Below are positions 1 to 10,900 of a stretch of 64,000 nt of DNA, in pieces. Location: NCBI RefSeq assembly GCF_019112545.1, contig NW_025064901.1:781691-845690 (forward strand). Reading direction: 5' to 3'. The position numbers and the translations under genes are program-made. Below the pieces are notes generated by a model. That model made no database searches and was not told the DNA's origin. It worked only from the letters and a program-made list of their open reading frames with translations. Source of the stretch: Guyanagaster necrorhizus (lineage: Eukaryota; Basidiomycota; Agaricomycetes; Agaricales; Physalacriaceae). Every line of letters begins with the position of its first letter. The first letter of the stretch is position 1.

Positions 1-705
1 AGGACCAGATGCCAAGGTATAAACTGAGATAGCAAAAATGATAACACCAGATTCATCAATATTCTATCTGTCTCACATTGCATATTTCACCATAATGCTG
101 TGAAAGTGCACATGTTCTTTTTTCACTGCCATCATATCCACTGAGTCTGCTTCTCCATATCACCAAACCTCCTGAATCTTCCATGCCTTGCAGAATGACC
201 TCAACCATCTCTCTCCTTTCAAACACTGATTCTCTAGAATATTTATCAGATTTTCAATCTAATTTCACTTCTCTATCAGCATTGCACTAGTCACAGTCTC
301 ACCTCAAAGCTGCATATTCTGATATCAGGATGCAACAGCACACTCCACATCAGGTCAGATGACAATATGAGACTTTTTGAATGATAATGCATTAGAGTTC
401 TTATTTGCACACTATTCGATTTTTGTACAAGATGCCAGTTTCCATGAAAGAGTTGGTTGAGTAAAGAGCAGTGCACCTTCCTTTCAGATTGCAAAATGTG
501 CCACAATGTCAGCATGTCAATGAAAAGGATGGTTATCAACATATTTGAATACTACAAGCCAGTCTCCTGTTGTGAGGTGTGGGCAAGAGATCTGCTTTGA
601 AGGCTGAGCTGATGATGTGTACATTAAAACTTTCTCCTTCTGTTTTATATGCTCATATGGATTTCCAGGTTTAGCATGTGATTTTTGTGTTGGTTCAGGA
701 GGCAT
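1..705 (-). pseudogene. pogo/Tigger-type transposase (CENP-B HTH plus start of DDE domain), broken and partial
   Basis: Reading the complement from 705 leftwards in one frame gives an N-terminal region, then a pogo/CENP-B-like helix-turn-helix part (about residues 40-130, with ADIVAHFA, EGALLFTQPTLS and a PDVE segment). A second DNA-binding block follows (RWLRSFCKAW, then YGEADSVDM). It ends near 1-60 with an IDESG segment equivalent to the [FI]DE[TS]G motif that holds the first catalytic Asp of the DDE triad. The frame has no indel over 235 codons but about a dozen stops, several at places where an Arg (CGA) is expected. Family knowledge: such proteins cut and paste the element. This copy cannot make a functional protein. 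The remaining DDE residues lie beyond the left edge. Confidence 0.82.
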
Positions 706-988
706 ATTTATAGAAATATAGGCTGCATCACTTTACAATAATTTTTTTTGTATTTGTCATAGTCCATACAAACAAATTATGTTCTTTATTGTTCTAATAT
801 ATGCACAATGTCATATTGGCTTACTACAATTTTGAATCTAACAATGCATATTTCTAACTAAAACTATATATATTATGTGATATGCATTTCTAGCCTATTT
901 TCCTGCTCTCCAACTGTGTTCTAGCCTAATCCACATGCAAAGTCAGAATTATGCATTTTGATATTATGCATTGTGAGATAGTCAACTG
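1..988 (-). mobile_element. pogo-like DNA transposon, right end and transposase N-terminal half
   Basis: The minus strand encodes a decayed pogo/Tigger-type transposase (1-705) running off the left window edge. On the + strand the element ends ...GTCAACTG at 988, followed by TA at 989-990. Read outward-in, the terminus is CAGTTGACTATCTC, the CAGT-type end next to a TA target that Tc1/mariner/pogo elements use. From 991 onward the sequence aligns with the gag of a B-family Gypsy (compare 35100 and 52550), so the junction matches a homology break. Bases 706-988 are the presumed 5' untranslated and terminal region; no other gene is visible there. The partner inverted repeat and second TA lie outside the window. 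Confidence 0.8.
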
Positions 989-990
989 TA

Positions 991-1226
991 TTCTCCATGA
1001 AAGACATTCTGGCCTCTGCCTCAAAAGAACAATCAGAGCTCTTCAGATTGGCCTCCAGTGGAGGATAACTCTCTCATAGAAAAATCTACACTCACTCTAG
1101 CTTCACTGCTCACTAACCAAATTATGATGATTTTCTTAACCATTTTGATGCCACCAGCATTCCAACCAACAGAGTCCAATAGGCCAGCATAATATATAGT
1201 ATCTGAAGTAACTCTCTGATAGACTC
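991..1226 (+). pseudogene. B1 Gypsy gag, N-terminal fragment (part 1 of the interrupted host element)
   Basis: This aligns with the gag start of B2 (35100-35330) and B3 (52550-52780), for example CATTCTGGCCTCTGCCTCAA versus CATTCCAGCCTCTGCCTCAA. It is bounded on the left by the pogo end with its TA, and on the right by the GACTC target duplication of element A. The coding frame resumes at 6580 after A. It is heavily mutated with several stops. B1 is the oldest layer: all pieces found (here, 6580, 24806 and 40265) are collinear with B3. Confidence 0.8.
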
Positions 1227-1683
1227 TGTTATGATTTTTTCATCTTTTCTATAATTAACCTCTATTTATACTTAGTCAGGGCATCTAGCAAGTGCTTAAA
1301 ACTGTGGAACAAAGCTTAGTCATCATAACTAGACCAAGTTGGTCATTGTCTTTTGATGCAACAGCATTGCCTGATGATGCACAATTAGTCTTTTATATAT
1401 AGTATCAATGCTTAAGGACAATGAGTACAAAAGACATGACAACACACAATAGGTAGCAGTATAATTAGCATCAACCTGTATAGTATTTAAGAGGCTTGCT
1501 CTTGCTGATAATCTCCAGCTTTGAGTTAAAGTTTATCTTTATATCATTCTATACTTAAGCCAATCTGAAGGTCTTCTGACACACTGATCAGAATATACAT
1601 TAGTGAACTCAGTCAATCTCCTAAAGTGTGAGGAGACTTCTGTTTATCACATGTTTCTGCTCACATGATGCTTGGATCTAACA
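1227..1683 (+). repeat. 5' LTR of element A
   Basis: It starts TGTTATGATTTTTT and ends TCTAACA, giving short TGTTA/TAACA inverted termini. A TATA-like TATTTAA lies at 1484-1490. AGCTTTGAGTTAA follows at 1517-1529, about 30 nt downstream, and is the likely transcript start. Just after the LTR, 1685-1697 reads TTAGCTCAAAGCT, the complement of that start (one mismatch here, perfect against the 3' LTR at 6413-6425). This points to self-priming rather than a tRNA primer. Confidence 0.92.
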
Positions 1684-1739
1684 ATTAGCTCAAAGCTTCT
1701 AGCTTCTCTTTCTCAAGCCTGATTGTGCTGAGAAACTGA

Positions 1740-2690
1740 ATGCCCACCTTAAACCCAACCAACTCAAACTTTGATCAAGAGTTCTTTGAACTCCTAGCTT
1801 CCATCATCAGAACACTCTTATACTTACTTGTGATCATCCAGCTGTGCCAGGGACATCACTCAATTACTGTCTGGACTATCCAACATTATCAAGAATTTCA
1901 GCATATCTATCACATTCTATGAAATGTAACTCCAGATCTCTCTTTATATAACATCTCAGACTCTAGAAGAATGACTTACCAGCCTCTGACCAGCCTCATA
2001 TAGGAAGCCAGGCCTAGTGAAATGCATCAGAAGGATGGTCAAGAAGAAGAGGGAAAACAATATTCCTCTTGACCAGGACCACTTTGGTCTATCTCTCTGC
2101 AGGAACCAGCACCAGGATGAGGTGGATGCTCTCTGACCAGCTCAACAACAAGCAGCAAGGTCAGAAGGAACAAGATGAAGTCATCCACTGCCTATTCCTC
2201 TCATGAGACCTTAATGTCCCCTTTGATTATAATGCAGCAGTCCACCAAGAAGAACAATAACAACAGCAGATCCCACCAGAGCACTGCAGAGCCCTTAGTA
2301 GCCTCAAGTGGCAAATCATAGAGGAAGAGCAGTGAGCCCACAATGCTACAGCCTATGACATCCAAACCAGAGAAGAACAACAACAGATCAAAAGGGAGCA
2401 TCTCTAGGCTGGATCTCCAGACTGGTACAGGCTCTATTTGCAGCTCTCACTCTCAACTCCTGTATTCTGGGAGCCTAGTACCAACCATAAAGAAGATCCA
2501 TAGGCAGATGAACCCCATGAGGTTCTCACTGCCAATGAAGCAAGAAGGGCAGGGGACAATGGAATCCCACCCTCAAAGTAAGTAGACTTCCATCCCACCA
2601 GCCCCAAGGCCCTCAAATATCTCTCTCCCCAGCAAACCTCTAGTATTAACATCATGTTTGAGGATGACAAGTCTATCCTCAAACACTATG
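1740..2690 (+). pseudogene. gag N-terminal half of element A
   Basis: The ATG at 1740 begins a frame whose first 60 codons are open. A hydrophobic segment (LLYLLVIIQLC, about residues 27-37) is followed by an HxSIxxWxIxHYxxFQHI block. The same block stands at the start of gag in D (7945), E (17630, minus) and G (27403), so it is a real conserved start. Beyond it come Gln/Glu-rich stretches (QQ and EEQ runs near 2240-2400) with stops. Homology to the G gag ends at a DDKSILKHY segment near 2665-2690, where the sequence jumps to protease. The capsid and CCHC knuckle are therefore lost. Confidence 0.7.
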
Positions 2691-5600
2691 GACAGTGGCT
2701 GTACTGGCAGCTCAATTAGCTGCACTTTCATCAACAAGCATCATCTTTCAACATGAGCCACAGCTGCTCTCATATCAGTTTATAATGCCAACAGCACCAA
2801 AAATCAAGCCAGCTTGATCACTGAGTTCATTGAACTCCACTTTATGATTGGGGACTATTCTGAAAGGCTTGATCTAGCTATCACAGATCTTGGGACAAAA
2901 GAAGTTTTTTCTTGACTATGACTGGCTGATCAGGCACAATCCTCTGATCAACTGGAAAACCAGGAAAATAATATTCATCTGATACAAGTGTCAAAAAATA
3001 CCATTTGAACTACCTAATGAGGATCCTGAAGACCATTGGGATAAGGAGATAGAAGATAAAGAAACTATTCTCACCATCAATATACAGCATGAGATACATA
3101 TCAGAGCAATACACTATGCCAACAATCTGGCAGCCAAGGCCTATGAGCAGAAGGAAGAAAAGACATTCAAAGAAATGATACTGGAATAGACATGGGATTT
3201 TACAGATCTCTTTGAGAAAGAGAGCTTTGATGAACTCCTGGAACCAAAGCTATGGGATCATGCTATCAAATTGATCTCCAACACCAATGCCAACCTTGAC
3301 TGCAAAACCTATCCACTCAGGCATAACAAGCAGCAGAAACTTGACAAATTCCTCAATGAGAATCTGTCAAGCAGAAGGATATGACCCTCAAAATCCCCCA
3401 TGATGTTCTCATTCTTCTTCATCAAAAAGAAGAATAAAAAGCTCTAACCAGTTCAAGACTACTGAAAGCTCAATGAAATGACAATCAAAAACCACAACCC
3501 CCTCTCTTTGATCTCAGAACTAATGGATAAGCTTAAGGATGTGAAATATTATACCAAGCTGGACATGTGGTAGGGGTACAACAATGTATGGATTAAAGAG
3601 GGTGACAAGTGAAAAGCAGCCTTCTGAATCAACCATGGATTATTTGAACTGATAGTCATATTCTTCAGGCTTACAAATTCACCTGCAACCTTCCAGTGGA
3701 TGATGAATGACATTTTTAAAGACCTCATTGCCACTGGGAAGATAACAATCTACCTGGATGACATCCTAATTATGTCAAGAACAGAGGAGAAGCACAGGAA
3801 GCTGGTATGCCAAGTACTGGCATTAATAAGGAAATACAAATTATTCCTCAAAGCAGAAAAATGTGAGTTTGAAGTACTCAAAACCAAATATCTCAGGGTA
3901 ATTATCAGCCAAGGAAGCATATGAATGAACCCCATTAAAGTAGCCAAGGTCACTGAATAGCCCAAGCTCACAAAGAAGAAGGAGCTCCAGTCCTTCTTGG
4001 GTTTCACAAACTTCTACTGATGATTTGTGCAGGACTACAGCAAGATAGTCCATCCTATGATGCAGCTCACAGGAAATGCCCCCTGAACTTAGAGTGCATC
4101 CCAACAGTCCATGTTTAATGACCTTAAATAGTGGGTGGCAGAAGATGTAGTACTCACAATTCCCACTCAGAAAGAGAAATTCCAGATTGAGGCTGACTCC
4201 AGTGAAGGAGCCATTGGAGCCATACTTTCTCAGAAACAGGATAGGAAATAGCAACCTGTTGCCTTTCTCTTGAAAGCCCTTTCAGTCACCAAACAGAACT
4301 ATGAGATTTACAATAAGGAGCTGCTGGCTATCATGCTGACCCTTGAGGAATGGAGACACTACCTGATTGGTGCCAACCAGATAGTCAAAATCTGGACCAA
4401 TCATCAAAATCTATGATATTTTCAACAACTGCAAAAACTAAACTGCTGGCAGGCATGATGAGTCACAGAACTAAGCTAATACCAATACACCCTGCACTAT
4501 AAAGCAGGGATGGCAAACAGAAAAGCAGACTTACTCAGCTGAAGAGCTGACCACAAAGGGAACATGACAATAAGAGAGTGGTATTAATCTGACCTGAGCA
4601 TTTTCAAGCAATGATCATGCCTGCTGAAGAAGAAATCCATGAGCAAATTAAAAGTGCCATCTGAGACATCTAGAAATAAGACCAACATATAGCCCCTTCT
4701 CTAAATCACAAATGAGGAATAACCAAAGAAGATGATATGATCCAGTATGATGGAAGGATTTATATCCCCCAGAATCAAGCACTACAAGGTAAAGTCATCA
4801 CTATACATCAGGATCACATAACTATGGGACATCCTGGAATCACTAAAACCAAAGAATTGGTATTACAGGAATACTGGTGGTCAAAGTTAGGGCAGGACAT
4901 CAAGTGATATGTCAAAGTCTGTGAAATCTGTCAGTGGGGAAAGTCATCAATGCAAGCTTATGCCACACTCCTACATCCCAATAAAGTGCCTCAGGCACTC
5001 TGGACTCACATCTCAGTGGATATAGTAACAGAGCTACCAGAATGCAATGGCTATGATGCCATCCTCATTATAGTGGATTGCTTCTCCAAAATGATCATTC
5101 TGATTGCATGCTCCACTGAACTCACATCAGAAGGATGGGCAAAAAATCCTTTGTGATGAGATGTATGCCAAATATGGGATGCCTCAAGTTATCATATCTG
5201 ACAGGGGTTCCCAGTTCATCTCCAAGTTCCTGGATGATCTATATCACCTCCTAAACATCATGCAGAATGCATTACCATCTATCACCCTCAAACAGATGAA
5301 CAGACAGAATGAGCAAACCAGAAGATGGAAAAATACCTCTATCTCTTCATCAATTATTAACAGGATAACTGAACCAAGTGGTTGGTGCTCACCACCTTTC
5401 AGCACAACAATCAATTCCACTTGGCCACTGGCAAGACTTCTTTCTTTATCAACTATGGCTGACATCCTAATATAACTAAAACCAAGTGACAACAAACAAC
5501 CACACCTGCTTCCATAGACTTCATCACCACAATAGTGAAGATCCAGGAAGAAACCCAGATAGCCCTTGAAAAGGCTGCCATAACAATAAAAAAACAGTAT

Positions 5601-6078
5601 GACCAACATTGTCACCTTGTATATGCATATTCCATAAATGATAAGATGTGGTTGGATATGACCAACCTTCACTTCCCACATCCCAAATGAAAACTCACTG
5701 ACAAGCAAACAAGGCCATTCTCTATTCTAGCCAAGACTGGCAACTCCACCTACAAGCTATGGCTACCATCTACTTGGAAAATTCATGATGTCTTCAATAA
5801 AACACTATTAATGCCATGCATCACACTATCATTTCCCAACCAAGATAAACCTCCACCTCCACTGCCTGACCTGATCAATAATAAAGAATATTATGAAATA
5901 GATCAGATATTAAATCATAAACTCCAAAAAGTCAAGGCATAGGGTGAGAGAATGATCACAACAGTGGACTACCTTGTCAGCTGAAAAGGTTATGAGCTGA
6001 AATCAAATCAGTGGATCAATGAAAAGTATATAAACATGGCAGAGGTCATTTATGACTATAAACAATGCATAAATTAAC
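2691..6078 (+). pseudogene. pol of element A: protease, RT, RNase H, integrase, chromodomain (broken)
   Basis: The retropepsin motif DSGCTGSS is at 2691-2714, with a later T-D-L-G block near 2885. RT begins around 3380 (the SFFFxKKK region) and keeps YLDD at 3751-3762 within a 74-codon open stretch (3700-3924). RNase H follows at about 4150-4550, with Asp-bearing EADSSEGAIGA and an NYEIYNKELLAIM segment. The integrase zinc-binding region is at about 4800-4945. The catalytic core runs to about 5480, with SVDIVTELP and ISDRGSQF carrying the Asp residues. A chromodomain-like YLVSxKGYELKSNQWI lies at 5965-6030. Many TGG, CAG and CGA codons are now stops and there are a few frameshifts. The order is that of Tf1/sushi-type chromoviruses. 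Confidence 0.88.
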
Positions 6079-6122
6079 CCCTAAATTGAGCCATTGAGAT
6101 GGTGGTCTTAAGAAGGGGGTAA

Positions 6123-6579
6123 TATTATGATTTTTCCATCTTTTCTATAATTAACCCCTATTTATACTTAGTCAGGGCATCTAGCAAGTGCTTAAGACTG
6201 TGAGACAAAGCTTAGTCATTACAACTAGGCCAAGTTGGTTATTGTCTTTTGACACAACAGTATTGCTCAATGATACACAATCAGTCTTTTATGTACAGTA
6301 TCAATGTTTAAGAACAATGGGCATAAAGGATATGACAACACATAATAGATAGCAGTATAATTAGCACCAATCTGTATAGTATTTAGAAGGCTTGCTCTTG
6401 CTGGTAATCCCCAGCTTTGAGCTAAAGTTTATCTTTATACCATTCTATACTTAAGCTGATCCAAAGGTCTTGTGACACACTGATCAGAATATGCATCAGT
6501 GAACTCAGTCAATCTCCCAAAGTGCAAAGAGACTTCTGTTTATCACATGTTTCTGCTCATGTGATGCTTGAGTCTAACA
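6123..6579 (+). repeat. 3' LTR of element A
   Basis: It begins TATTATG (TG decayed to TA) right after the polypurine tract AAGAAGGGGGTAA (6110-6122) and ends TCTAACA at 6579. It has the same 457-bp length as the 5' copy. It holds the intact transcript-start motif AGCTTTGAGCTAA at 6413-6425. Confidence 0.92.
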
Positions 6580-7161
6580 GACTCCTTATCTCTGGATAAC
6601 ATGCATAGGAATTCAGACAGTCCAGACTCAGAGAGCAGATATAAGGACACCTCTACTCATACTCTCATCCAACAGAAACTAGATAGTAACCTATCAAACC
6701 CTTTTTCAGAAGGATCAGATGGTCTTAATAATTCTAGTGGCTCTAATAGCCTTACAGAAAGCAACAACCCAAACCAGCAAGACATGTTTCTAGAATTCAT
6801 AAATCTGTTATGAGGAGTCTCCACTTTTCTCAATAACCTAAAGCCAGCCACTATCCACACTAAAGTCAAAGAATCAGAACCCTTTGACAGCTTCAACTCT
6901 TGCAAACTAAAGATTTTTATTGTCTCTCTTCAGTTGAACTTCAATGACAGACCTACCACATTCACAATAGAAGCTAATAAGATCAACTGTGCTATCTCCT
7001 TTCTGACCAGCACTATGCTTGACTGGTTTGAGCCAGACATCCTTAATCTCAATCTGTGGAATCTGCTGACTTGGCAATTCTCCTATATAGCCTTCTTAGA
7101 TGAGCTTCATAGCAACTTCAGCTCTTTTGATGCTATTGGAGATGCTAAAGATGCATAATGG
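6580..7161 (+). pseudogene. B1 Gypsy gag, middle part (part 2)
   Basis: This resumes the B-family gag after A: an 81-codon open stretch (6568-6813), then a TIEANKINCAISFLTSTML-type capsid segment at 6934-7157. It is collinear with B3 at 52780-53385. Near 7151 a 20-bp segment present in B2 and B3 is missing, explained by deletion between two GATGCAT copies. It ends in AATGG (7157-7161), the left target duplication of element C. Confidence 0.85.
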
Positions 7162-7566
7162 TATTATAATTTTTCACCTTTCTTTCTTGTTTTAGCCTCT
7201 ATTCATGCTTAGTCAGAGTGTTTAGACTAGTGCTTAGGACCATAGAATGCACTTAGTCACATAATAGGCCAAGTTGGCTATTGTCCTTCAACAATAATAA
7301 TGCTCTTCAACAACAAACAATACTCAAGGACAACAGATAATATAACACAGAAATGCACAATTAGTAGGTATATATTTAATCACAATATGGATAGTATATA
7401 AGTAGTGTAGCTCTTGCTGTATAATCTAAGCTTTGAGCTAAAGTTTATTCTTCACTATTCTATCTCAAGTCAATTTGCATTGGTCTTGAGATATAACATC
7501 ATACAAATATTGAGTGAACTTGAGTGTGACTGTATGAACTTGATACAGCATTTATTTATCACATAT
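7162..7566 (+). repeat. 5' LTR of element C, 3' end missing
   Basis: It aligns along its length with 24391-24770. It contains AGCTTTGAGCTAAAG near 7431, the presumed transcript start. It is cut at CACATAT by D, whose LTR begins TGTTATG at 7567. The missing tail (TTAGATTATGTATCACTTGG followed by ATTTAACA in the 3' copy) is not found to the right of the D/E block. Confidence 0.87.
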
Positions 7567-7923
7567 TGTTATGATTTTTTCTCATTTTTATCTTTTATTT
7601 AAGGAATTAACCTCTATCTCAGCTTAGTCAGAGTGCTTAGACTAGTGCTTAAAACCATGGGACAGGCTTAGTCATCACAACAATGCCTAGTTGGTCATTG
7701 TCCTTTAACATGATAGCAATTGCTTGATGACAGACAATACTCTTTTGTAGGTAGTTTAACAATACTGGACAAAATGCTCTATAATGCCAGGATGCACAAT
7801 TAGGTAGTTATATCTATAAAATGGACAATGACTAGTATATAAATAGCATAGCTCTTGCTGTAGTATCCTCAGCATTGAGCTAAAGTTTTATTCTTCACTA
7901 TTTTATCTCAAGCCAATCTAAAG
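7567..7923 (+). repeat. 5' LTR of element D, truncated by internal deletion
   Basis: It aligns with the complete LTR of E (17693-18161, minus). A deletion of about 145 bp, compared with E, joins CAATCTAAAG in the LTR to CCCTATTGTGCTGAG in the leader. AAG is the shared microhomology at the two break points. It removes the LTR 3' end and the primer-binding stretch, so this copy could not be reverse transcribed normally. Confidence 0.82.
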
Positions 7924-7944
7924 CCCTATTGTGCTGAGAAACTG

Positions 7945-10900
7945 AATGCCTCCTACCATCAACCCATCAGACTCAAACTTTGACTATGAGTTCTTCAAAC
8001 TCCTTGCTTCCATCATTGGAATATTGTTAGAATTATTGGTGATCATACAGCTGTACTGTGGACATCAATCAATCATTGTCTGGGCTATCTATCATTATCA
8101 ACAATTTCAACATATCTGACAGATTCTGTGAAATGTCACCCCTGACCTCCCCCTCCACAACATCCCTCCCTCTGCCTGACAGTCCTTCCAGCCCACAGAA
8201 GGAACCATACCTGAAACTGAGCCTGGGAATGTACCTTTACAGTGCCCTCAGAAAAAAGAAGAATATTGATACCCACTCTGATCTCCAATGGCAATCATCT
8301 GAAATGATAGCAACTCTTGGGCTATAGGGTTTTAAAGGCAGTGATCCAACATGCCAATCCCATGAGTTGAGCATATAGATGTCTCCAGCTGCATTCATAC
8401 TACAAGAGCCAGCCCCTCAACTGCACCCTCTGAGCCTGGCATTGGATGCCATGCCAAAGACTCTCTTGATGCCCCTGGAGTGGTTCAAGGGACTAGAGAT
8501 TCTCTATTACACAGCAACCACAGATCCTTATATGCAATATCTACAAGCAGTGAGGAGAGTTTCCCTGCTGAGTTATATGTCAGAAATCAGAGTATCAACA
8601 GCAAAAGAAATTGAATGGAAGTCATCAGAACAGATGACTTCTACTTCAGAAATAATAGTAGCAAGGAGTGAAAATTCTAGCAGCAGGCAGCCTAAGAGGC
8701 TGAGTGAGTGGAGCAATGTCAAAGATGCCATGAGGCTTATAGAGCAAGAAGCATACAAGGCCCACCAAGCATAGTACAACTGACTGACCTCATCAATCTG
8801 GTTCTCCCCCCAGAGGATGAAGTTTGATGTACTGATTCTCTCACTGAATACATCTAAGAGCAGGCAGCTAGAGAGAATGCTCTCTTCAGATGGTACCTCT
8901 GAGCCTAAGAAAGGACAGACTGGAGAAGGGGCTCAGAGAGCCCTGGAACCTCCACCATTGACTATACCCTTGTTGATTCTCCTACTCCCTTCTGAGAATC
9001 CAGCACCTCTGCTCTATCTGAGCCTGACTCATAGGCAGTATCCTCTGAGGGCATTATCCATATGGATGACATCCACTAAAAAGCATTGCTTGACCTCAAT
9101 GATGACTACCTGTTATCATATGGGACTAATTCCATTACTGACACTGATGACATTTCAGGTCAGGACAGAGACTTACCAAGTATTTGTGGAAACCTTGGAG
9201 GCAACAAGGAAGGAATTGACCTCATCAGAGACCTCAAACAGGTTCTGAATAGGTGCATCATATTTCTCTTTCTCTGACCCTGCTTTTACTGAAACTTCTG
9301 CAGATATTGCAAAGCAGTGGCAGCAGAAGCAGCAAGGAATGAAACCCTTGAAGAGCAGCAATGAGGGCAACAGCCTTCTCCTTGCCTCAGACTAGACAAC
9401 ACTGAACCTAGCATCCAGCAGCAGCAGTCTGGCTGACCCAGACATCTATGCCTGGTTGGTGTTGTCCATAGGACTAAGGTACACTGCCACTGACAGAGTC
9501 AAGTGTGCAGATATCATTCAATATGTGGCCACCAAGCAATCCATTTTTATTTACAATAAAAAATATTTAAGACATCAACTAGTGCTGCTACTGACATACA
9601 AGTCCAGATTCAACATCCAACTGATGCCATGGATGCTGAGCATAGCACCCAGCCAAGCCATTTACATGGCACTATCTATCCAAACAACATCCTCCCAATA
9701 CATGTTTGCAACCTCAGCTGTTCATAGTATAGTGCTCAAACAGATGATCATTGACAAGTTCATGGATCCAGCCATACACAAAGTACACAAGCAGAAGATG
9801 AAGGAGTACAAGATGGCCAACAAACCAGCCACCAAGTACTTCAAGAAGCTGGAACAACTTGGTAAACTTGCTGGAGTTCAGGATAATGATATGCTTAGTA
9901 ATAGCTAAGTGACTAAGAGAGGTGAATGAGGAATGAACTCTCAATCACCAACATCTAACTACTCAATACACAATCACCAAATACAGTTGAGGTCAGTTGT
10001 TTCGAGTACAATAGAAGCACTCTTGCAGTCTTAAATAAAATCAAAGAAACAGTCAATAAAGACAGTTATTCAACTCTATCTTGCTTTCAAAGATGCAATA
10101 CTCATGAGAGTAGTTTATAGCAATGTTTAAGTATAATTAGGACTTAGAATCAATGCCAAATTGTGCTCCAAATCAACTTAGAATATTCCAAGACCTAATA
10201 AACTCCAAAACCCAAATACTAAGTCTATCAAGCACTTAGGCTTGACTAGCTGCACTCTTGGCTGGCTAGCAGTCCTCAAAACTGAAGAACTTGTATTCTG
10301 ATGCTGAAACCCTTATAGTTTGGAACCCAAATTAATCTGAAACCCAAAATACAGTTATTATTCCAATCCAATCCTCTCTAAGTGATAAAGCAACTTAAAT
10401 AAATCACTAAGTCGAAGCAGAACTCAAAATCTGTTGTCCCAGGGACTAGCTACAGTGGGCTAGAAGGCCTGAACATGGGGGTGGGTCACTTGCTTCTTAT
10501 TTCCCCCCCATTCTCTTCTTTTATACACCAACAACAGATACTGAATCTATAAATAAAGCATTCAAAATAATATTTCTCCTGTTTAAAGCAGAATCATGCC
10601 ATTATTCTGGAATGGCAGCACTCCTGGACTCTCCTAAGCTTGCCCAGACCTGCCTGGCTACTGCACAGCTTTATTTTAAACCTATAGTGCCTGTGGGTAT
10701 CTAACTTCTTTCTGTCTACTCAAAGTTTTAATCCTCTGAGTTATTCTTAGTAGCTCAATCAATCAGGCCCAGTCAGACCTGGTCAACCAGTCCTATCCAC
10801 TCTATTCCTCTCAATTCTAAGTCCCTTAGATCACCTAATACCTAGGAAATTTGGACTTAGGCATTTGAGTCAAAACTCACAGTGCTAGCCACAGATCATT

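Larger units (their letters stand above)
1227..6579 (+). mobile_element. Gypsy/chromovirus element A, LTR-to-LTR, internally deleted
   Basis: Two LTRs of identical length (457 bp; 1227-1683 and 6123-6579) flank a 4.4-kb interior with gag remnant, protease, reverse transcriptase, RNase H, integrase and chromodomain in order. A perfect 5-bp target duplication GACTC lies at 1222-1226 and 6580-6584. The flanks join into one B-family gag sequence (compare 35320-35350), so A inserted into B1. Most of gag, including the capsid end and zinc knuckle, is missing: a deletion joins the gag middle (about 2690) directly to the protease. The reverse transcriptase active site YLDD is retained, but many stops make it non-autonomous. 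Confidence 0.93.

Noticed and set aside
3841..4254. 137-codon minus-strand ORF opposite element A RT/RNase H
   Set aside because: It lies wholly opposite conserved pol coding sequence and has no counterpart in C, D or G. It is a shadow.
5244..5708. 154-codon minus-strand ORF opposite element A integrase (similar one at 23518-23970 opposite C integrase)
   Set aside because: Loss of CpG thins stops on the antisense strand of integrase. The recurrence reflects shared sense-strand sequence, and no motif or splice structure supports a gene.
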